Part shown: in pieces, positions 49,671-59,046 of the stretch
How positions within the stretch are numbered: position 1 is the stretch's first letter
Layout of the letters: each line of letters opens with the position of its first letter
Source of the DNA: Methanobacteriaceae archaeon
Lineage (GTDB): Archaea > Methanobacteriota > Methanobacteria > Methanobacteriales > Methanobacteriaceae
Reading direction: 5' to 3'
Assembly: GCA_013403005.1 (NCBI GenBank)
Contig: JACBOA010000008.1
Location: 55,333 to 119,332, forward strand
DNA: 64,000 bases
Notes under the pieces: model-generated
Told to the model about the DNA's origin: nothing
Databases searched by the model: none
What the model saw: only the letters and a program-made list of their open reading frames with translations
Position numbers and translations under genes: made by a program

Positions 49671-52600
49671 ATGTTAAAAGAAGGAATGACTGTATCAGGT
49701 CCATTTTGGCCAGAACCAATAGAAATAAAAAAAATTGAAAAATTAGGGGATAATACACTTATTATAGGATCCACATTCCAATCCAATCAGCTTTTTGAAA
49801 ATTTGCTTGACGATGAGGATCTAAAAAAATTAGTTATTGATGATTTCGTAATTGATTTTTCATCACCCGCAAGTGAAGTCTTTTTATCTTTAGAAGCACA
49901 AAGATACAGATATACTTCGATGTTTGACACTTTTTTGGCCATGAATACTTCTAAAATTGATCCTCTTCCTTTCCAATTAGATGCTGTATATCTTCATGCT
50001 TTAAAACAACCTAAAATGCGTTTTATGATAGCAGATGACCCTGGTGCAGGTAAAACCATAATGGCCGGGTTAATAATCAAAGAGTTGAAACTTAGAGGCC
50101 TAGCCCAAAAAATTTTAATAGTATCTCCAGGGCATTTAACCAGTCAATGGCAAAGAGAAATGAAAGAAAAGTTTAATGAATCTTTTAGAACTGTTAATAG
50201 GTCATACATAAATAGTTATAGTTTAGAAAATGCTTGGGATGTAGAAAATCAATATATTACTTCCATTGATTTTGCAAAACAACAAGATATACGTGCAATG
50301 TTAAGTGGAACAAAATGGGATTTAGTAGTAGTTGATGAAGCCCATAAGATGTCTGCATATATGTATGGTAAAAAAATTTCTAAAAGACAAAGATATCGTT
50401 TAGGTGAAGTTCTATCCAGAACTACAGAACACATGTTGTTTTTAACAGCTACTCCTCATCAGGGAGATCCAGAAAATTACCTACTACTTCTAGATCTATT
50501 GATACCTGGTTTTTTTGCAGATCCAGCGATGATCAATGAAGCAAGGAGAAATGGGGACAATCCTCTATTTATTAGGAGAATAAAAGAAGATTTAAGAGAT
50601 TTTGATCTAAAACCAATTTTCACTAAAAGATCTACAACAACAGTTAAATTCGATTTAAATGAACAAGAAATTCAATTATACGAAGATTTATCAAGATATG
50701 TTCAAACGCAGTTCAATCGAGCTATAATGAGAGATAAAAGGGTAGGTTTTTCATTTGCCCTTCTAATTCTTCAGAGAAGAATGGCATCAAGCATATATGC
50801 ACTATTGAAATCTTTGGAAAGGAAAAAAGCTAGTTTCGAAGAGATCATTAAAAACCCAGATTTACTAAAAAAATATCAAACCATTGATGAAAAGGATTTA
50901 GAAGATGAATCAGAAGAAGATCGTTGGATAATGGAATCAGAATGGGAAAAAAAGACTACAGTTGATACTATTGTGGCCTTAAAAGCTGAAATTGAAACGT
51001 TAGACCATCTTATAACATTAGCAAATTCCATTTTAGCGGAACGAAATGAAACTAAACTTTCTAAACTGAGAGAAGTGATGAATTCGTTGGGTGATGAAAA
51101 GATACTTATTTTTACGGAAGCAAAAGACACTCTGAATTATTTAGTTAAAAAAATAGGTTCTTGGGGCTATGAAGTGAATACCATACACGGTGGTATGAGC
51201 ATGGATGAGAGGGTTCAAGCTGAAAGGGTTTTTAAAGAACAAACACAAGTCATGGTAGCCACAGAAGCTGCTGGAGAAGGTATAAATCTTCAATTCTGTC
51301 ATTTAATGATAAATTATGATATTCCATGGAATCCTAACAGATTAGAACAACGAATGGGACGTATTCACAGATATAAGCAAAAAAAAGATGTTCATATATT
51401 TAATTTTGTAGCTGAAAATACCCGAGAAGGGGCCGTATTAGCAACTATTCTTGATAAATTAAATGAGATAAAAAAATCAATTGGCTCAGATAAAGTATTT
51501 GATGTCATTGGAGATATTTTCCAAGGAAAAGACCTTTATAATTTAATTGCTGAGGCTGTTTCCGGCGAAAGAAGTGTAGTAGACATTCAAGATGAATTAG
51601 ATTTTGAAGTTGATGGGGAATACAGGGAAAGGTTAAAAAAAGAATTATTAGATCAAGGTTTAGTAGACAACATTGATTATGAATCCATTTTTGATTTAAG
51701 TGAGATAAATGCTGAATTAAGTCTCGTACCGGAATACTTAGAAGAATTCTTTAAAAAAGCATTTGTAAAAGCTAATGGCAGATATAACATCAGAAAAGAT
51801 GGAACAATCCAAATTCGAACAGTTCCACGTGAGATCCGTAAAATAAATGGACGAAATTCATTCAAAAAGAATTATGGTAATATCAAAAAAACTTACACTA
51901 GTATAACTTTTAATCGAGACCATGCAAACAATGGAACCGAATTAGTGACCTTTGGACATCCTCTGTTAGAGGGTCTTATTGAATGGGTAGAAGAATCCTT
52001 TTATGAAAAGATGCGAAAAGGTTGCACTTTTGAAGATCCTTTAGGAGAGTATGATGGATATTTCTGGTTTTATGAAGGTACTGTGAAAGATGGTAAAGAT
52101 AAAATTGTGGGTAAAAGATTATTTGCGGTTTATGATAATGGATATGAAATTAAAAAAATTGATCCTTCAGTACTATGGAATTTAGAACCGATCGATGATC
52201 CTAAACCGTCTAATGTCCACTTAGATATGGAAAAAACAAAAATATATGTCATTGAATTGGTTAAGAATTATCTTAAAGAATTGAAAGTCGAAAGGGAGCG
52301 TCAAGCTAATGTGAAAAAAAAGTATGGGATTAAATCATTGGAACAGTTAATCACTGAAATAGACAAGGATTTAACGGAACTTTACATGAGATCCGATGTT
52401 GGTGAAGATGTTGATTTAGCCATATATAATAAAGAAACAAAGAAAAAAGAATATGAATCTTCATTAAATAAGTTGAATAAAGAGATAATCCAAGAAAGAA
52501 GTCTTAGTATATCTTTACCTAAGTTTATTGCCACTATAAAAGTTAAATCAAATGATATTAATAAGCTGAACAATTCTAAAATTAACAAAGTTTTAGACTA

Positions 52601-52934
52601 TGAAATAAGTGAAGGAAGAGAACCCCAATTATCACCTTCAAGCTTAGGCTTCAATATCAAATCAAAGGAAGAGGATAAATTCAGATTTATTTCCTTCAAA
52701 TATTTGAATGATACTGAAAGTGAAATCACATTAACTCTAAATGAATGGTTAAAAGCTAAACGTTTCGGGGAAAGTTACTGGTTATACATTTTAGCTGAAA
52801 AAAACAATTCATATGAGCTATTCTTAATTCAAAATCCTGTTAATAAAATAGCAATCTCAAAAGAAAATTTAACTGTAAATATAATGCCAGAAATGTGTAA
52901 ATTATGTAATAAAGTTATAGAAATAATGAAATAA
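49671..52934 (+). CDS. Second SNF2-family helicase, degenerate DUF3883 domain
   Basis: 1087 residues, collinear with the first helicase over its full length (start MLKEGMTVSGPFWPEPIEI against MIKEGSILEGPYWPEPIEV). All ATPase motifs are kept: DDPGAGKTIMAGL, VVDEAHKMSAYMYG, LTATPHQGDPENY, QRMGRIHRYKQ. The C-terminal domain keeps LTLNEWLKAKRFGESYWLY, but the nuclease-like IEVKAR of the first copy is ISFKYL here, so the Glu is gone. A tandem duplicate whose motor is conserved and whose nuclease-like tail has probably lost catalysis. Confidence 0.87.
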   Translation: MLKEGMTVSGPFWPEPIEIKKIEKLGDNTLIIGSTFQSNQLFENLLDDEDLKKLVIDDFVIDFSSPASEVFLSLEAQRYRYTSMFDTFLAMNTSKIDPLPFQLDAVYLHALKQPKMRFMIADDPGAGKTIMAGLIIKELKLRGLAQKILIVSPGHLTSQWQREMKEKFNESFRTVNRSYINSYSLENAWDVENQYITSIDFAKQQDIRAMLSGTKWDLVVVDEAHKMSAYMYGKKISKRQRYRLGEVLSRTTEHMLFLTATPHQGDPENYLLLLDLLIPGFFADPAMINEARRNGDNPLFIRRIKEDLRDFDLKPIFTKRSTTTVKFDLNEQEIQLYEDLSRYVQTQFNRAIMRDKRVGFSFALLILQRRMASSIYALLKSLERKKASFEEIIKNPDLLKKYQTIDEKDLEDESEEDRWIMESEWEKKTTVDTIVALKAEIETLDHLITLANSILAERNETKLSKLREVMNSLGDEKILIFTEAKDTLNYLVKKIGSWGYEVNTIHGGMSMDERVQAERVFKEQTQVMVATEAAGEGINLQFCHLMINYDIPWNPNRLEQRMGRIHRYKQKKDVHIFNFVAENTREGAVLATILDKLNEIKKSIGSDKVFDVIGDIFQGKDLYNLIAEAVSGERSVVDIQDELDFEVDGEYRERLKKELLDQGLVDNIDYESIFDLSEINAELSLVPEYLEEFFKKAFVKANGRYNIRKDGTIQIRTVPREIRKINGRNSFKKNYGNIKKTYTSITFNRDHANNGTELVTFGHPLLEGLIEWVEESFYEKMRKGCTFEDPLGEYDGYFWFYEGTVKDGKDKIVGKRLFAVYDNGYEIKKIDPSVLWNLEPIDDPKPSNVHLDMEKTKIYVIELVKNYLKELKVERERQANVKKKYGIKSLEQLITEIDKDLTELYMRSDVGEDVDLAIYNKETKKKEYESSLNKLNKEIIQERSLSISLPKFIATIKVKSNDINKLNNSKINKVLDYEISEGREPQLSPSSLGFNIKSKEEDKFRFISFKYLNDTESEITLTLNEWLKAKRFGESYWLYILAEKNNSYELFLIQNPVNKIAISKENLTVNIMPEMCKLCNKVIEIMK

Positions 52935-52951
52935 TTCATTGAGGGCAATAA

Positions 52952-55600
52952 ATGACCAGCTTTAGTAATAGCATTAGAAATATACAAAGCTCAATGAAAT
53001 CCCTTAAAATCAAAGAAACTGAAAAAATTAGAATTTCAGATAAAATAATCGATTTAAATGTACAAAAAGAAATATTAGCCAAAGAGTTACCTACATTAGA
53101 AGAAGAACTATCCATTTGGCAAACTGATATTGATAAATTAGAAAAAAATAGACAAAATTCTCAAGAACTTAAATTATGGGAAGATGAGATAAAAAATATC
53201 CAATTGCAAATTGAAAAGAAAAAATCCCAAATCGAAGAGAATTCTAAGAATTTGAAAGAGAAAATAAATAATGAAACTTCTTTAGAGGATGAAATTAAAA
53301 ATTTGAGACATGACATTAAAAAACAAATTTTCGATATTTTAAGGTCTAATAATTTGTTAGAGGGTTACACTAAAAAAGAGCTTATTATACTCACTGAAAT
53401 TCTTAAAACAGTATTAGAGGCACATTATAAATTACAAATTGGCGATTTTATTGAATTAATTTCTAATGAAGGGGTAAATATCTCTTTAAATTACTTAGAT
53501 CTGATCAATCAAGTATTTGGAGAAAAATTGGTAATTTTACCCGAAATTATACCTAACTTTATTTCTGATTATTTGAACGATTTAAAGTCTGGAACTATAC
53601 TTGATCCTTGGCCTTTAAATGGTTTTATGTCAAAAAGTTTTTTAGGAATTCTAAATAAAAATTTGGTGACTGTAAATATTAATTCTAAAATATTAAAGAA
53701 TCTAATTAATGCAGATTCTATCGCTCCAGAAGAAATTAATAAAGATTATGATTTTATTGTAGGATATCCTCCAAATAATCAAAGCACAGTTATCATTGAA
53801 GGCTCAAAAAAGAGAATTTCTGAGGATTTTGTTTCCATAAATTTTATTGATATAGCTACAAAACTCAAAGAAGATGGAGAAGGGATATTTCTTTTAGAAC
53901 CTGAGTTCTTACTGGATAGAAATCCCAAGTCAACTTTTTCTAATTTGAAAAATTTTGGTTTATACATTAAATCAATAATAGAAATCCCTTATACGCTTGT
54001 TCCCGGTGAAAACGATAAAATATTAGTTATATTGTCTAAAAATCACCAAGAAGATCTATTTATAGGTAGTTTAAGTCATGACAAAGATGCAAACAAAATT
54101 CTTAAAGAAAATTTAATTTTAAGAAAACCAGGTAAAATTCCCCAAAACGGATTTATAACAACATTAGATAAATTTTACACCTTTAAATCATTTTATGCTT
54201 ATATTGATTCTTTAAAAATAAGTAAAGATTTAAAACTCAATACTAAACCGTTTTCCGATATAATTGAAACATTCAATTTTTATTCCGATGATTCTGAAAT
54301 TAAAGAAGAACCAAACTCATTGTTTTTACCTTTAGATGAAAACTTAAGAGTTGTATTCGATGAAGTAAAATTTGACAATAGCAATTATATTCAGCTGGTT
54401 TTAAATCCTAACTATTGTATGGCAGAATACTTAGCTCGCTACTTAAATGACACTCTATTAGGCTATAAAATAAGAGAATCAATAAACTTAGGCGAATATA
54501 CGGCCCCAGTATTTGATGATCTTATTTCTAATACTCAGATTTATTTACCAAACCTAGATGCACAAGTTGAGGTATTAAGGGTTGATTCTATAATCAATGA
54601 AATATCTGCAAGAGCTAATACATACAGAGAACAGTTATGGAAAACTCCTGATGAATACAAACTAATCATAGAAGAAATTGAATCACTAGACAATAAATAT
54701 GAATTCCGTTTTGAACAATGGGTTGAATCTTTACCATACCCTTTATCTTCAATACTTTGGGAAAGTTTTAGCTCTTCAAAAGCTGATTTGAAAGTTAAAT
54801 ATCTCCTTCACTTTTTTGAGGCTTTCTCAGAATTTAATGTAATTATTATGTTAAGTGGTTTAATATCTGATGAAAGATTTTTTAATCGTGAATTTAATCG
54901 CTGCACTCAATTTAATCCAAAGTTTCAAAACTGGTTTAAAAACCCTAGTTTCGGTAATTGGAATTATCTTGGTCGATGTATTGCAAAAAATCTTCAGTAT
55001 ATATTAAAAAAGAAACACAAACGAAATCAAGTATTGAACATTTTTGGCACTTATAATGCTCAATTTCTTGAAAAACTAAGCTCTTATGATCTGTACGATA
55101 TTTTAAGTGAAGTTAGTAGGTACAGAAATAGTTGGGACGCACATGGACCTGTAGTTTCTTATGCAGAATATGAAAAACGATACAAAATTCTTAGAAATTC
55201 TATTTCTAAATTATATACTTGTATAGGAAATATTTTTAAAGATAACTTGTTAATAATACCCCTAGAAAGCACTTTTCGTGATGGTATACATTCCTACAAT
55301 GCAAAAAAGTTTATGGGTTCAAGAAATCGTTTTATAACAATAGAATTAGAATCTATTACTCCTATGGATTCTAAAGATATTTATTTGATGATGGAAAATA
55401 ATCGAAAACCAATCAAGTTATTAAGGTTACTGAAATATTACAAAAATGCATGTTACTTCTATAACTCTAAGGTTAAAGATAATGACAAAAATCAATTTGT
55501 ATCATATCACTATAAAGAAAGACCAGAAATATTATGTCCTACTTTTGAATTAGATGAATTTTATTCAATTTTTGAAAAAGATTGTTATTATCAAAATTAA
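52952..55600 (+). CDS. Degenerate N6-methylase/specificity-like protein with coiled coil and possible HEPN tail
   Basis: 882 residues. Residues 1-125 are coiled coil. From 135 the order follows type I methylases: a motif I-like ILDPWPLNG (216-224), a motif IV-like GYPPN (271-275) where active enzymes have NPPY/F, LKEDGEGIFLLEPEFL (305-320) and IIEIPYTLVPGENDKILVILSKN. Around 540, YLPNLDAQVEVLRVDSIINEI resembles the end of an HsdS half. Near 725 RYRNSWDAHG resembles a HEPN R-x(4-6)-H motif. Methyl transfer is unlikely, but DNA recognition may persist. It follows the second helicase by 17 bases with a good ribosome-binding site. Confidence 0.75.
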   Translation: MTSFSNSIRNIQSSMKSLKIKETEKIRISDKIIDLNVQKEILAKELPTLEEELSIWQTDIDKLEKNRQNSQELKLWEDEIKNIQLQIEKKKSQIEENSKNLKEKINNETSLEDEIKNLRHDIKKQIFDILRSNNLLEGYTKKELIILTEILKTVLEAHYKLQIGDFIELISNEGVNISLNYLDLINQVFGEKLVILPEIIPNFISDYLNDLKSGTILDPWPLNGFMSKSFLGILNKNLVTVNINSKILKNLINADSIAPEEINKDYDFIVGYPPNNQSTVIIEGSKKRISEDFVSINFIDIATKLKEDGEGIFLLEPEFLLDRNPKSTFSNLKNFGLYIKSIIEIPYTLVPGENDKILVILSKNHQEDLFIGSLSHDKDANKILKENLILRKPGKIPQNGFITTLDKFYTFKSFYAYIDSLKISKDLKLNTKPFSDIIETFNFYSDDSEIKEEPNSLFLPLDENLRVVFDEVKFDNSNYIQLVLNPNYCMAEYLARYLNDTLLGYKIRESINLGEYTAPVFDDLISNTQIYLPNLDAQVEVLRVDSIINEISARANTYREQLWKTPDEYKLIIEEIESLDNKYEFRFEQWVESLPYPLSSILWESFSSSKADLKVKYLLHFFEAFSEFNVIIMLSGLISDERFFNREFNRCTQFNPKFQNWFKNPSFGNWNYLGRCIAKNLQYILKKKHKRNQVLNIFGTYNAQFLEKLSSYDLYDILSEVSRYRNSWDAHGPVVSYAEYEKRYKILRNSISKLYTCIGNIFKDNLLIIPLESTFRDGIHSYNAKKFMGSRNRFITIELESITPMDSKDIYLMMENNRKPIKLLRLLKYYKNACYFYNSKVKDNDKNQFVSYHYKERPEILCPTFELDEFYSIFEKDCYYQN

Positions 55601-55735
55601 TTATCAGTTAAATCAAAATAAAAAATAAATGTTTATTTCTGTTCAATCCTAAAACATTGCTGCAATTTGGCAATATTACTCATTAATACTAATAAATGTT
55701 ACGATTAAAAATTTATCGAAAATGATATTTATTAA

Positions 55736-57835
55736 TTGACAATATTAATTTTTAAACAGAAGTTGTGGGGACTAAATATTCGGAAATTAAGACATAGATC
55801 TAATCCTAAAGTTAGCTCTACTTCGGGTTTTTCTAAATGCCATGAATGTGGTAAACTTATTGCTAAATCAGAAATGATAGATTCTAAATTTTGCAAAGAT
55901 TGTTTTGATACTATCAGTTTAGCCAATAAATTAGCTTTAAAACGCTGCGCAACTTGTCATGAATATTTTGAGCCAACATCATCTAAAGATCCCTATCACT
56001 GTTCTGAATGCTTAAAAAAGATGAGAAGATGTACTAATTGCCATAAAAAATTCGTTCCCGATGGAAAAATAATTTTATGCCCTGTATGTTACAGTAATAT
56101 CGTTAGAACTTGCCAAATTTGTAAACAAGACTTTGTACCTAAATCAGGTTATCATCAAATATGTCCTAAATGCTACCGAAAACTAAAACATAACAAGAAA
56201 TCCAACATATCCAAAAAAGTCGCTGATATTGATAATAAAAATAAAAAAACAATTGAACTTTTAATTAAAGCTTTGAATGATCCAAATACTCAAGAATATG
56301 CAACTAAAACTTTAATTGAAATGCAAAAAGATTCAGTTGAAATTCTTATAGAATCATTAAACAACAAATCAAAATTTAAAAGAGATCAATATGTTGAAGT
56401 TTTGTTTCAGATAGGTGAAGATGCTGTAAAACCTTTAATAAAAGCGTTAAATGATGAAAAATACCATGAAGAATATTTGATAAAAACTGGTTGTATCAAA
56501 GTATTGGGGTTAATTGGAGATAAAAGAGCTGTAGAACCTTTAATTGAGTTATTAGATGATTACGATTCATATGTAAGAAGTAGTTCTGCTAAATCTTTGG
56601 GGTTAATTGGAGATAAAAGAGCTGTAGAACCTTTAATTGAGTTATTAGAAAATGATATAAATACTTTTGTTAGAAAAGCTTCAGTTTCTGCTTTAGGTAA
56701 GTTAGGAGCTTCAAATGCAATTAATCCAATTATTGATACTATTGATGATGATGAAGACCCTAACTTAACTATCCAATGTTTAAAATCTTTAGTTGAAATC
56801 GATTATGATTTAGGTCTTGATTATTTACTAAAAAACGTTGATAATCCCAACAAACTAATATCAAATTTCTCTACTAATTTTATAATTTCAAATGAAGGTG
56901 AAGAATATCTAAATACGTTAGAAAAAAAAGATGATATTATTCAACAAGAATTAAGTAAAGATGAATTCTTAGAATTAGTTAATAACCTATTAGAAGATGA
57001 CCCTGATATTCGAATGGAATCTGTGAGACGTCTTGGGTTAAGCGGCAATCCTCGAGCAGCAAAATATCTTGTAAAATTAATTAATGATAATGATGATGAA
57101 ATAAGATTAGAGGTTCTTAAATATTTAGGTAAGCTAAAAAATTTGGAAACAATTGATTCCTTAATTAAAACATTGAAGCATGAAGAAACTTCTATGAGGT
57201 GGGCTGCCGAAGAAGCGTTAGCTAATTTTGGTAGTGATGCAATTCCGAAGATTGCTAAATCTTTGGAATCTAATGATGAAGATTTAAGATATTATTTGGT
57301 TGCAATTTTGGGTGAAATCGAAGATCCTAATTCAGAAAACCTTTTAATTAAATCATTAAACGATTCTGATTTTGATGTCAAATTGAAATCTATAGAATCT
57401 CTTTCTAAAATAGGAACTGATAAGTCAATAGGCCCTCTGCTAAAATTATTAAATGATGATAATGCCAGGATTCAACGAAATTTATCTTATTGCCTTATTA
57501 AAATTTGTCAAGAAAAGGATTTAGATACTCTTGAAAATACTCTAAAAAGTGAATATATGGGTGAAAATAAAGCTTTAAAATCAATAATAACGAAAATTAA
57601 TAAAAAAATTCAAAAAGAAAAAGAAATTAAAAAATCAGATGATTCTGAGTCAAATTTGCCAATTGGAACAATCCTAACTAAAGATAGTGACCAAAAATCA
57701 GAAATTAACCCATACGAAGATATATCTGAAGAACCATCAAAAACTAACCCATCCGATGATATACCTGATAAAGAATCCAAAGAGGATCTAGGTGATGATC
57801 CATTTGCAATCCTCGATGAAATTACCAAATATTAA
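55736..57835 (+). CDS. Zinc-ribbon and HEAT-repeat protein
   Basis: Up to 699 residues. The start is unresolved: a TTG at 55736 opens the frame without a ribosome-binding site, and a start just after TGGGGAC near 55770 is also possible. Four CxxC zinc ribbons (CHECGK, CATCHE, CTNCHK, CQICKQ with partner pairs) fill residues about 35-150. About ten HEAT/PBS-lyase-type repeats follow (LGLIGDKRAVEPLIELL pattern), then an acidic low-complexity tail. Likely a scaffold binding DNA through the zinc ribbons and proteins through the HEAT solenoid. Two repeats are identical over 53 bases. It overlaps the next gene. Confidence 0.82.
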   Translation: MTILIFKQKLWGLNIRKLRHRSNPKVSSTSGFSKCHECGKLIAKSEMIDSKFCKDCFDTISLANKLALKRCATCHEYFEPTSSKDPYHCSECLKKMRRCTNCHKKFVPDGKIILCPVCYSNIVRTCQICKQDFVPKSGYHQICPKCYRKLKHNKKSNISKKVADIDNKNKKTIELLIKALNDPNTQEYATKTLIEMQKDSVEILIESLNNKSKFKRDQYVEVLFQIGEDAVKPLIKALNDEKYHEEYLIKTGCIKVLGLIGDKRAVEPLIELLDDYDSYVRSSSAKSLGLIGDKRAVEPLIELLENDINTFVRKASVSALGKLGASNAINPIIDTIDDDEDPNLTIQCLKSLVEIDYDLGLDYLLKNVDNPNKLISNFSTNFIISNEGEEYLNTLEKKDDIIQQELSKDEFLELVNNLLEDDPDIRMESVRRLGLSGNPRAAKYLVKLINDNDDEIRLEVLKYLGKLKNLETIDSLIKTLKHEETSMRWAAEEALANFGSDAIPKIAKSLESNDEDLRYYLVAILGEIEDPNSENLLIKSLNDSDFDVKLKSIESLSKIGTDKSIGPLLKLLNDDNARIQRNLSYCLIKICQEKDLDTLENTLKSEYMGENKALKSIITKINKKIQKEKEIKKSDDSESNLPIGTILTKDSDQKSEINPYEDISEEPSKTNPSDDIPDKESKEDLGDDPFAILDEITKY
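56504..56649 (+). repeat. Two identical 53-base HEAT-repeat segments
   Basis: The segment at 56504-56556 recurs exactly at 56597-56649, 93 bases (31 codons, one HEAT unit) apart. Other repeats in the same gene have diverged, so this pair reflects a recent duplication or gene conversion. Confidence 0.85.
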
Positions 57836-59018
57836 ATCGCTTGCCGAACCAAATGGTGATCTATTGAGCTATAATTTTGATTTAGACTATTCAGAGCCAT
57901 ATGATTCAAAGTTAAAATTCAATGTTTTGGATTATGATGAAGAACTATTCTCTAGGCGCGGTAAAGCATTGATTAATGACAAAAAAATACAAACTCCCGC
58001 CTTATGGTTCGGGCATGTAATGGGAGGCACTCCGCAACCTTGGAATTTTTTAAACATTAACACTGTTATTGTGAATGCTGCCGATATTCTAAGAACTAAA
58101 ACAAATACAACTTCAGCATGTGAAAAAGGCATCCACAAACATCTTAATTTTGATGGAGCTATCTTAATGGATTCTGGAGGCTTTTTATTTCAAAAAAGGG
58201 ATGAAATTGATATTGATCCAATATCAATTATAGAATTATATGAAAAATCAAAGCCTGATTTAGGAGTAATTTTAGACCATCCATTTAATCCATCAGAAAC
58301 TAATAAAACTAACCTAAAAAGATGGTCTAAAACACTTGAAAATACTAGAATAATGTTTGAAAATATTGGAAAAGTAGATTTAATGCCCGTTATTCATGGT
58401 TATACTTTTAAAGATTTAAAATCAGCTTGTAATGATGTAAAAAAGATAATCGATGAACCATCAATGATTGGAGTGGGAAGTTTAGTTCCTTTATTATTCA
58501 GGACTAACGGCACTAAAAGATTTAATGATCCTATTAAATTTGTTATCGATGCTATTAGAATAGTGCGACAAGAATTCCCTAATTCTTTTTTACATGCTTT
58601 TGGTGTTGGAAGTAGTAAAACCATGCATCTAATGTATTCTTTAGGTGTTGATTCTCTTGATTCCACAGGTTGGAGGCTTAAAGCAGCCTATGGTATAATT
58701 CAATTACCTGGTGTTGCTGACCGTCACCCCATAACACGAAACAATGGACGTTCATTTCTCAATGAGACCGAAAAAAAAATTTTGAAACAATGTAAATGCC
58801 CATCTTGTAACAAACTGTCAATCGATAAAAGGTTAAAATTATTAAATGATGAGTTTATAGCAAGGGCTATTCACAATGCCCATGTTTTTATTAATGAACA
58901 AAATATGTTCCAAGAACAAATCAACAACGGGAGAACTAAGGATTTTACTCGAAAACGATTAAATAGTGGAATTTTTCCAAAAGCATTTGAATATATTGTT
59001 GAAAAAAAGAATTCATAA
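57795..59018 (+). CDS. dpdA: DpdA-like DNA-guanine transglycosylase (TGT superfamily)
   Basis: About 407 residues (GTG 57792, ATG 57795 and ATG 57816 are all possible starts). TGT-fold features, numbered from the GTG: DSGGF (127-131), the guanine-exchange active-site segment; GVGSLVPLL near 228, the equivalent of the GGLAVGE region; HAFGVGSSKTMHLMYSLGVDSLDSTG, which supplies the nucleophile Asp290; and a zinc site Cys334, Cys336, Cys339 with His361. It lacks the PUA and C-terminal domains of archaeal tRNA TGT and sits among helicases, as DpdA does in bacterial dpd clusters. DpdA inserts preQ0 into DNA in place of guanine. The assignment to DNA is inference from size and context. Confidence 0.75.
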   Translation: MIHLQSSMKLPNIKSLAEPNGDLLSYNFDLDYSEPYDSKLKFNVLDYDEELFSRRGKALINDKKIQTPALWFGHVMGGTPQPWNFLNINTVIVNAADILRTKTNTTSACEKGIHKHLNFDGAILMDSGGFLFQKRDEIDIDPISIIELYEKSKPDLGVILDHPFNPSETNKTNLKRWSKTLENTRIMFENIGKVDLMPVIHGYTFKDLKSACNDVKKIIDEPSMIGVGSLVPLLFRTNGTKRFNDPIKFVIDAIRIVRQEFPNSFLHAFGVGSSKTMHLMYSLGVDSLDSTGWRLKAAYGIIQLPGVADRHPITRNNGRSFLNETEKKILKQCKCPSCNKLSIDKRLKLLNDEFIARAIHNAHVFINEQNMFQEQINNGRTKDFTRKRLNSGIFPKAFEYIVEKKNS

Positions 59019-59046
59019 ATTAATTAAATTTAGGAGTCGTAAAAAA

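Noticed and set aside
52952..55600. Active DISARM or type I methylase
   Set aside because: The catalytic NPPY motif is replaced by GYPPN and the SAM motif is poor, so active methylation is unlikely.
57795..59018. Housekeeping archaeal tRNA-guanine transglycosylase
   Set aside because: Too short, lacks PUA-type C-terminal domains, and lies inside a helicase cluster. Not fully excluded without a phylogeny.
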